Part shown: one piece after another, positions 56,321 to 64,000 of the stretch
How positions within the stretch are numbered: the stretch's first letter is position 1
Layout: each line of letters begins with the position of its first letter
Assembly (NCBI GenBank): GCA_032716605.1
Contig: CM064501.1
Span: forward strand, 21,224,734-21,288,733
Origin: Paralithodes platypus
Lineage: Eukaryota; Arthropoda; Malacostraca; Decapoda; Lithodidae
DNA length: 64,000 nucleotides
Direction: 5' to 3'
Made by a program: the position numbers and the translations under genes
Notes under the pieces: model-generated
Told to the model about the DNA's origin: nothing
The model's database searches: none
Seen by the model: only the letters and a program-made list of their open reading frames with translations

Positions 56321-56885
56321 AGAAATGAGTGATATTTTGAGAGAACTCTGGGCAAGGGGAGGGGTTAGGAGTTACCTTACTGCTAGCTGCAGCTCGGTAA
56401 TCCTGACTCAGAGTTTGTTGAGGGTGGAGTTTTTTTTTCTTTTTGTGAATAGGTTTCTGCGTGATTGGTTTGTCAGAGGCTTTGGGTTGGAATTTGTTTT
56501 TGAATGAGATCAGCCTCTGGCCGCAGTCAACCTGGGCCTGGAGTTTTTGAAGGAGGTCAAGTCCAAGGAAACCATCGTAATGTTTACAGTGGGAGGAAAA
56601 TACTGTGAACGGGTAATAACAACGAGCATGGGGGGCAGGAGTAGTTACTGACAGGGGCAAAGTGTCTCCTAGGAGATTTAAGTAGGTATCAGCAGCTGAG
56701 ATTAGTTCTGATTTGGTAGGTAACAAGGGGCAAAATAGTCGGTGGTGTTGATTATAGTAAGACTTGAACAAACATGACTTGGCAGCTCCCGTGTCGATTA
56801 ACAAGCGGACAGGAATGTCCTTGATTTTGGCCATGTAGTAAATGGGGGCAGTGCGATCAGTTATGGCATCCCCCGCCGAGGCCAT
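56061..56885 (-). pseudogene. Second Gypsy element, aspartic protease
   Basis: An ATG at 56885 opens MASAGDAITDRTAPIYYMAK. The retropepsin core follows: IPVRLLIDTGAAKSCLFKSY (catalytic DTG) and HYDGFLGLDLLQKLQAQVDC (flap and second hairpin). The C-terminal part is low complexity with Lys- and Gln-rich runs. Catalytic residues look intact. Confidence 0.85.
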
Positions 56886-56902
56886 CGTGGGCGGGGGATA
56901 CT

Positions 56903-57884
56903 TTAAAAATCCTGGGGGTCGGTATCTACCTCCTCCAGGGTTTCCTTGGTATCGTCTGAGGTCATGATATGGGGGGCTATGTCTTCGGTGTGCATTGCCT
57001 CCCTTTCTTCCTCTTGTCCCCACTCCTCTTCATTTACAGAAATGCGAGGAGTACAGGAGCGAGGTTTGGCAGAGTCACGAATTTGATGGAGGGCACACTT
57101 AGCACTACAGGCAGGGAAATCATAGGGGTTGATAATCACTAATGTAAGGTTCTTACGTTGGTAGGGGTTGTAGGTTTTGTTCCGGTTGAAGATTCTGCGT
57201 GGCTGGGTAGGTTGGAACCGGGGCCTACTGGGTTGGGGCTTGCCGGAAGGGTAGGTAGGTTTGTTGTGGAAGGATGAGGAGGGGTAGGCATTCTTGGAGT
57301 TGAAGGTTTGAGCCTTGGGGTTTTGGTTGTCGAGGTGCTGCGGGTGTGTGGGGAACCTCTTGATTACAGCGATTTGGGTGGGTGTTTCTGTGTGCACGGC
57401 CAAAATACGTCTGATCGTGATGAGATCTTTTTTTATATCCGACGAAATCGTGCACACGGAAATGATTCTTTACTGCTGAGGGCAATATTGATACAAGGTT
57501 GACCAGAATCTGCTGTTCTTGCTGGATTCTGGTCAATGTGGGGAAAGACACTTTGATATGTTGGGCGATCTTATTCACTGTGGCATCTAGATCGCCTTCG
57601 AATTTAGTGTCTTGGAGACGGGTGTGGGCCACGAAAACGCCCAACGAAGGCTTAATGGCCTCTATCACTATTGTGCGAAATTCGTCCCATGTGAGAGCAA
57701 GATGCACTTGGTAGGCAACCAGGGAAACGGCTTTTCCCAGGTGCGTTAGTGTCGCGGCTATCTTTTCTGCGTCCGTGGTATAAACTAGGTCAAGTACGGG
57801 TTTCACTATAGTCATGAACATTTCGATCTCGTAAGTCTTCCCATCATCATAATGTGGGATGGGGACGTGAGAACGGTGTGCCAT
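56903..57884 (-). pseudogene. Second Gypsy element, gag
   Basis: An ATG at 57884 opens MAHRSHVPIPHYDDGKTYEI. The helical gag core continues with FMTIVKPVLDLVYTTDAEKI, YQVHLALTWDEFRTIVIEAI and LDATVNKIAQHIKVSFPTL. A frameshift near 57440 moves it to DIKKDLITIRRILAVHTETP, then a Gln/Pro/Asn-rich basic stretch and a Cys-containing motif FPACSAKCALHQIRD in the zinc-knuckle position, though it is not a standard CCHC. It ends with an acidic tail. Confidence 0.78.
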
Positions 57885-57950
57885 GATGTTATCGTGTTCT
57901 GGCTGTTCCAAACTTGCAATGTAATGCAACCTTTTATCCGAATCAAGAAC

Positions 57951-57964
57951 CACCGCTGTCGCCA
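57951..57964 (-). promoter_or_regulatory. Primer-binding site, TGGCGACAGCGGTG
   Basis: Minus strand reads GGGCATAACA (LTR end), T, then TGGCGACAGCGGTG. This sets the inner LTR edge at 57966. Confidence 0.7.
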
Positions 57965-57965
57965 A

Positions 57966-60773
57966 TGTTATGCCCTGTTTTTCTACAGGATTAACTTGGG
58001 TAATGTGAGTTCTAACTGACTGGGTATAGAAGGCTGCATGCACAAAACAAGGTATGAGGAATAGAGAACACAAAATAAACACACGGTAACAAGACACACG
58101 ATCACGTTTATTAATGTACACATTTCTATAGTTTCCTTGATGATGATTAATGTGAAGCATAAGAAGGTATGAATACTCGTACAAGACAAATGATAGAATT
58201 GAACAACTAGCATTAAGTGGATCTGGATGGAGCCTAGTCTCCCACTTCCAACGTTCAGGTATTAATCTTCTGATCACTGGCTTTATTCACAAGTTGATAT
58301 ACTGGAGACCATAAATGTTACTTATAGATTCATATTCACTGTTAGATTTATCACTGGTAGCTCTAATGCACAAGGAGTAATTCACAGACTAGATTAGACA
58401 TGCGTATTTTAGAACACGGGAATTCTAGTAACCTCAGGGGGGCACTGATCTAAGTTTGATATTCTTGTATCAGAAATACATAGAACGCAAATCAGTGGGC
58501 GAACATTCAGATATCACTAGGGTTTCACTTCTATGTAACAATATCTGGATATATGGGTAATTACGAGAGTTAATATCGCCTGTTAATTAATAAACACTGA
58601 TACGCTTAGCACTTCCTAATGGAATGGTTATATATGAGTTATACTGGGGCAAAGCTATAGCCACTTCATAGAAATATTAATAAGTGAGTCTCTAAATAGC
58701 ACTGTAACACTGTAGTACTGATAGAGTGAATCTTGGGTAGTATTAGATTGATCTGGTCCTGGTTATCTTGCGTCGGTGATGTTGGGGGCTAACGACTGGT
58801 TCCGCGGCCGTCCAGGTGGTCCATATGTAGGAAGTTCTCAAGATGGATCTCTTGGCGATCGTTGCTGGCTACACGCTTATATACCCACTGGTTTGTGAAG
58901 GTTATAAGGTGCACATAGATTTCTTGTACGTGGACAGATGCTTCTATCTCAATCTGCCACGGAGTCTGCCGGCTCTGGAACTCAATTCTCAGGAACAACA
59001 CAAGGGCAGAGCTAGAGGTCAACTTAAGGGGGCCAGGCACTGGTTGGTGTCTATCTTTCAACTGATTTTACTGGGGGCTGGAGCTTGGTTTATAGGCTCG
59101 GTTTTGGACCCTGTAGGCCATAGGGATCTCGAGTTTTTTTGGACTTATTTGAGCTCTCAATGGATACGGAAACTAGGTAAGGTGGTGATTACTGTTGTGG
59201 CACATGGCTATATGGAGCCTTCATAATGTGATATAACTGAGCCTTAGTAAGTGGTACTATTTTGGCTATACTGGAAGTATTTAGGGGAGAGAGACTGGAT
59301 CTACTTTGCGAGGAGGATTGGGACAGCTGTGATAGGAGCGTCTCTCTTAGATTGTTCAGTCTTTATTCTATGGTATAGCTGAGGTGCTAATTTGGTTATC
59401 GGAGTATGCAAGAAAGGTTAATGGGTTATTGGGGGTTATTAGAGGTTAGTAAAGTTGTTAGGCATACATGGTTAGTTCATTGATAGGAAGAATTCTGGTG
59501 CTACCTGGCAATGACCCGGAAGTCAAAACAGGGGTCAGGTATACCTCCGCAGGGGTCGGGGTCTCCCTCCTCGGGTGGGTGAAAAGGGGTAGGTGCGCGC
59601 CCTCTCTCTGTGATGGTCGTCCGGCGGCTGTGGCGGGGGGCTTGCCATATTACAAGTGTTTGTAATAACCCTCTGTTTATGAGACAGATGTGGGTGTTCG
59701 TAATACCAAAACCGAAGGTGCCTTGACCAGCTGGTTTAATTGGTTGGGTTGTTAATTGCATGGTTTATTGGATGTGGTGGAGACTGGGTTGCTAACTCTG
59801 CCACATTTATCTGGAAGTATGGCAATAGAAGTTAGTCACTGGCGAGGCGGCTAGCCTCGCACTGACGATCATTTGGTACAGGGTTGTGAAGGGGTTGTGA
59901 GGGAATAGATGGCATGCAAAGGGTTAGTAAAGTTATAATGGTGTTCCTTTCTACTGGGGGAAGGTAGGCTGGATAGGAGTATATAATTATACAAAAGGTT
60001 TGAGAATGTTAAATGTTAGTAGCGTGGGGGGATTAACGAGAGGGAGAGGGTTAAGGGGGGTTACGTGGGAGTTTGACACTAAGGTCTCTGGGCGTAGGGG
60101 TGGCATTAGGCTACAGTTGGTATCGTAGCCTGGGGGTTAATGACAGGGAAGGTACGTTAGCCAAACGCTACCCGGGGATGAGCAATAAGTGGTGGTATAT
60201 GAGTTTGGAAATGATAGAATCATGTGGACTGTGGGCTGTGGGGAAGAGGAGGATAACTGTAGGTGTGTGCTTGACTGTGGATAAAAGTAGAGAAAAACAT
60301 GGTGTATTATTACTCGTCAATACGAGGGGTTATGAACACTATTATTTGACACAATTTCTTGCTGATCTAGTTGTCCCTAGGAACTGCGTTTTCTATGAAA
60401 TATATACCAAAGAAAGCGGCAGTTCGTAGGGGTAGCTTCGTTATTGTTTCGTGGTAGATATGCGTCGAGACAATGGTAACAGAGGGTGGTGTATACAATC
60501 TCTGGTTGGGGTAAGAATTAGAGGTACTGCATGGTGGCTAACATCTGCGGTCATTTCTGTCTAGGTCTTACAGGAATAATGGTTATACATACACTGGTGT
60601 ACCCGTGGGTATCATAGTTTCTTATCAATTATGACATGGGGTTTTAACAGATTACTTCTCGGATGGAAGAACATACATAGATTTATGGGGGCGGTTGGTC
60701 TTCAGAAACTTAGTCTGGCAAGACAAGGTATTTTAGGGGGTTAACATATTACTTCTCGGATGGAAGAACATAC
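57966..60773. other. 5' LTR of second Gypsy element and unassigned sequence
   Basis: The LTR begins TGTTATGCCCTG at 57966 but its outer end is not identifiable without a second copy. The rest is AT-rich to about 58760, then G-rich on the + strand (59390-60070). Frames such as 58843-59226 and 60073-60429 show no family signature and are not called. A 97-bp tandem duplication lies at 60651-60772. Confidence 0.45.
60651..60772. repeat. Direct repeat with 97-bp period beside DIRS B
   Basis: A 25-base block starting ATTACTTCTCGGATGG occurs at 60651-60675 and again at 60748-60772, each preceded by TTAACA. The second copy ends where the DIRS B terminus begins. Confidence 0.85.
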
Positions 60774-61190
60774 TATAGGTTTGACTCCTGTAAGGAGATA
60801 AAGAAAACCTAATATTTAGTAGTGGCCCCGTAATCATTGACGAACATGCCTATTACATAAGGCATCCTCTTCAAACACTAATCCGCCGTAGTTTGAATCT
60901 ACCGCGCAGAGCATGTAAAATCTGAGGAGCCTTCGTCATGAGCGCACGCGACCTCACTCATGGCTTCAGTCATTATGAATTGGGTTCTCACTACGAAAAA
61001 ACTTCGTAAAAAATAAAAAACATAAATAAAATAAGAATAACTATCCAATAAGCTTTCCATGATATCGTAGATGTACTTGTGTGGATCTTTGACCAGACGC
61101 TGATTCAGGCGCCATTCTTCCTTCACTGACATATCAAGTAAACCAAAATCCTTAATACATCAACGAATGGGAAGGGGATGGTCGGGAGGG
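60774..61190. repeat. DIRS B right terminal repeat region
   Basis: Outer end TATAGGTTTGACTCCTG. 60774-60843 is the reverse complement of 61197-61265 with about three mismatches. It contains CATGAGCGCACGCGACC, close to the CATGAGCGACC block of the DIRS A repeats. A 77-codon minus frame here (60899-61132) has no signature. The partner left repeat would be beyond 64000. Confidence 0.65.
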
Positions 61191-61196
61191 CCCCAG

Positions 61197-61305
61197 TCGT
61201 CAATGATTACGGGGCCACTACTAAATATTAGGTTTTCTTTATCTCTTTATAGGAGTCAAACCTATAATTTATTAGTGGCCCCTCCATCATTGACGAACAT
61301 GCCTG
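61197..61305. repeat. DIRS B internal complementary region
   Basis: One half (61197-61265) is complementary to the element's right end. The other half (61266-61305) carries a second, diverged ACTAAT-GGCCCC-TCATTGACGA motif, as expected for the complement of the unseen left end. Confidence 0.7.
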
Positions 61306-62006
61306 ATTTCTAAGACTGGAGGGGGACATTCGTAATCATATCATAACTCTAGAAAAGCAGATAATCAAACAACCACATAGTATTCTTACTTTTGTAAAAA
61401 AGAGATATTCGGGTGCATAAACTTTATACAGCCAAAATCTTCAAAAAGGGGTACAAGCAGGAGCGTGCTTCAAAGAAGCCTGCTTGAAAAAGGGTTAACT
61501 CTGAGACTCTGTGCACAGATCTGCTAGTTAAGAAGGCACCCCACTTAAAGTAAGTGGTGAAAACTAAAAACTTATAAGTTTACATGTGCACATATAAACC
61601 CCATTAACTAGTGGATATATTCCTAAAAATATAACCAAACATAAATTAATTCTTGTACATTCGTAGAAGTACTGAACTCGTGTACTTATGCAGAAGTAAT
61701 TACGGCAAAAGTAAAAGTCGTAGTTGCCACTACCGAGATTTCTCAAAAATCTATTGCTTCACAGCCAAAGCTACTTACAACAAGAATTGTCGTAACACTA
61801 CTATTGGCTTTTAGCACAATTTCCTGCAATGAATACTACAGAGAAATTTTATAATACAATGCCTACAACCAGTATCACAGCTCGTATGTTCCGAACACAT
61901 ACTCCGGAGGGGTCTAGGGTGTCCTATGTCACACTGACTGCACCCTCCCCCCCCCCCCCCCCCCCCTTTTTCTTGAAATTAAACAAAACGTGACTAAAAG
62001 GGCCAC
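61306..62006. other. DIRS B 3' untranslated stretch with homopolymer
   Basis: AT-rich, with no gene seen. A run of about 20 C on the + strand (G in the element) lies near 61947-61967, shortly after the recombinase stop. Confidence 0.6.
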
Positions 62007-63133
62007 CTAGACCCTCTGCCGTAAAGCTATACATGGCAAGGAAGGGTTGTCCAGAGCTACTGAAAGGTATCGAGGCAAAAACTCCTGATTAGAGGCCCAC
62101 AACTGTGTGGACGTAATAACTTTCACCGAAAGATTATTAAGGAAACGTAAAGAGGCTGTCCCCTTGCGTAAATCGTGGGTCTTACCCACAACGCCGGGAT
62201 GCTTCTCTTTAAAGTCCTCGACCAAGAGAGAAGCCAGTGTACGCTCCATCAATCGTTCACCCGGACTTGCGACCCATAAAGCACCCTGGTGATTTAGAGG
62301 TGCCACTCTTAAATATTTGGTTAGAACTTGCACTGGGCAAAAAAGATGGTGCACCTTTCCCCTGTTTAACGCCGGCACCGTGAACTCGGAAAACACGTGT
62401 TCACTGTGCTCAATCTCGGCTATGAATCCTGGGGAAGCTGCAATGTGAATACACTCATGAAGCCTATCAAACCTGAGGCAATTAGGTGCGTTGCTCATCG
62501 CCGCCAGCTCAGATACTCTGTTCCCTGTAGCCAAAGCCATAAGGAATACTGCCCTTTTGTAAAATCTGCAGTCTTTGGTACATACGGGAACGAGAATAAC
62601 GACGATGCTTTGTCCAGAGACCATGTAGGCCTGAGCTGGTGGGCGGAGTTTAAAACCTGCCCACATAAATCACTTTCAGATAAATGTTTCTGCATGAACA
62701 GATAAATTAAATATTAAACAACCAACGCCACCGAGGGCACAGTTTGTTTTGTTCTAAGAATCCGAGACGTAAAAGCTTTCCAATGCGATTGAAACTGTCG
62801 CTTTGTAGACTGGGTATATTGATTCGTGAATATCTTGGTTACGTCGCTACCATAAGGTGCTAGCCACTTGGCCTCCTGAATGTCCAAAATGAACAAGTCC
62901 GCGAGGTTTCTAGGTTGCCAATTGTGTTCTAAGTGGAACAACCCGACCAGGAGGGACACTGGGTGCGGGCACCACGTGTTCAAATGCTGGTACCACACTG
63001 CCCTGGCCACAGGGGCGCGATTAGCGAGACTACGCCTCGCTAATCCTGTAGTTTGTTGACTACGTGGCACATTGGAGACGCGTCTGGCGGCGGAAAAGAG
63101 ATAAATGGAACTCAACCTGTTCTCGTCCGTCAT
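62007..63133 (-). pseudogene. DIRS B tyrosine recombinase
   Basis: An ATG at 63133 opens MTDENRLSSIYLFSAARRVS. The SAM-like part has YTQSTKRQFQSHWKAFTSRI. After a stop near 62714 the text continues as MQKHLSESDLCGQVLNSAHQ and, after a shift near 62565, RAVFLMALATGNRVSELAAM (first Arg), GKTHDLRKGTASLRFL (His-x-x-Arg) and QEFLPRYLSVALDNPSLPCI (Tyr). Residue order and the C-terminal PCIALRQRV parallel DIRS A. The catalytic set R, HxxR, Y looks complete, so only two breaks stand between it and an open frame. Confidence 0.87.
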
Positions 63134-64000
63134 CAGAGCGTCAGGTCCGCCCGCCGGCGTTATCGTCCGGCGGGTGAGGTATGACTGTGAGTATCGCCAT
63201 ACACCTTGGTTGTGGCTGTCCCTCGCTTGCGAGCTCGGTATACTCCCTGAACGGGGAGCCCTCGTCCGAGTCCCGTAAAGGTTTATGATAATTAAAAGCT
63301 CCCATAGCTCATTAACACATTGAATGCAGAGCTGGTGAGCAAAATCATAAAGTATACTAATTAATTTAATTTATATTTAATTGTATTAAAATAAATTACT
63401 ATAAATAAACACAATATTATCATAATATAATCATAGAAAATATATATGTTTATTATGATTCAGCTATTAAATTATTTCATTAACAAATAAAAATAAGATA
63501 GGGCTACCTGAGCTTAACGGCGTTGAACATACAGCCATGAGAGGTTCAAGGGCCGACACGACAGAGACTGGGGGAAAACTACCCCGCCCCCGGGAACTAC
63601 CTGGTCACCTGGTGCAACACCGGTAATCCGCCCTGGAAAGATAATTTTCCGGGGATTAAAGCTCATAGGGTTACACCCAAAAAACGGTACAAAATATGTG
63701 CCTCAAAACCGCCGGTCAACGAACCGTAGCACTCCACCACTACTTTTCGTTGTCCTTTAGTATCATATTAAAGATTTCAGCATATCTTTACCTGTCCAGA
63801 AGATTTACGCATATCTTCTGAATCCTCATAAAGATGAAGCATATCTTTATTAAAGATGAAGTCTTTTAAGTATCCCTTTACACTTGAAACACTAGCAAGA
63901 TTCCGGCATCTTTTTATCCCATAAAAAGTCTAAGCCTATCTTAATCTCTAATCTGGCGTCACCCAGAAGCCCTCATAGCTCGCCGTCTTGAAGGCCGTGA
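63134..64000. other. No gene seen
   Basis: AT-rich from 63290, with a GC-richer patch at 63540-63660. Near 63775-63870 the motif GCATATCTT with AAGAT-rich spacers recurs several times. No RT or RNase H text of DIRS B was found on the minus strand. Confidence 0.4.

Larger units (their letters stand above)
54430..58300 (-). mobile_element. Second Gypsy element, 5' part only
   Basis: Minus-strand LTR retrotransposon: 5' LTR from 57966 rightward (outer end not found), primer-binding site, gag, protease, spacer, partial RT. Truncated at 54429 by the Gmr1-like insertion. Stops and frameshifts make it older than its neighbour. The right limit given here is arbitrary because the LTR's other end could not be located. 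Confidence 0.8.
60774..64000 (-). mobile_element. DIRS-like retrotransposon B, 3' part
   Basis: Minus-strand tyrosine recombinase (63133 to 62007), then a homopolymer near 61947-61967, about 640 bp of AT-rich sequence, an internal complementary region (61197-61305) and a terminal repeat ending at 60774. This is the same order as DIRS A. The end sequences also resemble DIRS A (shared ACTACTA, AAATA, TAGGTTTTC, GGAG-TCAAACCT). RT and RNase H were not found between 63134 and the window edge, so either they lie beyond or that stretch is an insertion. Confidence 0.78.

Noticed and set aside
58843..59226. 127-codon + frame with hydrophobic stretch
   Set aside because: No family signature, and it lies in a probable LTR region.
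60774..61265. Stand-alone mariner-like MITE with 70-bp inverted repeats
   Set aside because: The layout matches the end and complementary region of a DIRS element next to its recombinase, which explains more.

Overview
This window looks like transposon-dense eukaryotic DNA, and I recognise no host gene in it. A crustacean, probably decapod, host is the best guess. DIRS-like tyrosine-recombinase elements, CR1 and RTE-like LINEs, BEL/Pao and Gypsy elements, TTAA-type MITEs and long (TA)n tracts together fit such genomes. This is inference; no host gene confirms it. One 100-base run of N (44025-44124) sits at the end of a satellite array.

Layout, left to right. 1-4392: a CR1-like LINE (+) with an SGNH-esterase ORF1, split by two small TTAA-flanked MITEs. 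4395-8925: a second LINE (-), also with an SGNH ORF1. 8926-13300: mostly unrecognised, with one orphan ORF and two LINE scraps. 13311-16440: a decayed RTE-like LINE (-). 17806-25913: a BEL/Pao LTR retrotransposon (-) with both LTRs and, unusually, an SGNH-like reading frame between the 5' LTR and gag. 26777-27256: first copy of a 480-bp piggyBac-like MITE. 27876-28365: microsatellites around a tRNA-like palindrome. 28482-28853: a P-element transposase relic. 29113-31386: a solo LTR holding MITE copy 2. 31549-39533: a structurally complete DIRS element (+) with inverted terminal repeats and an internal complementary region. 39665-40618: an LTR followed by a primer-binding site. 40971-44024: a 182/186-bp satellite. 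44494-54428: a young Gypsy element (-) with integrase upstream of reverse transcriptase (Gmr1-like order), near-identical LTRs and MITE copy 3. 54430-57965, plus LTR from 57966: an older Gypsy element (-) with MITE copy 4. 60774-64000: the 3' part of a second DIRS element (-).

The window records layered insertions. LINEs and LTR elements were hit by TTAA MITEs, and removing the MITE plus one TTAA restores the host reading frame at four sites (CR1 twice, both Gypsy elements). The MITEs encode nothing credible and would need a piggyBac transposase from elsewhere. The Gmr1-like element, DIRS A and the 480-bp MITEs look youngest, because their paired repeats or copies are almost identical by eye. 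Most coding regions carry frameshifts, several at homopolymers, so some breaks may be assembly errors. I did not use the first in-frame Met of any ORF as a start unless an ATG is present.
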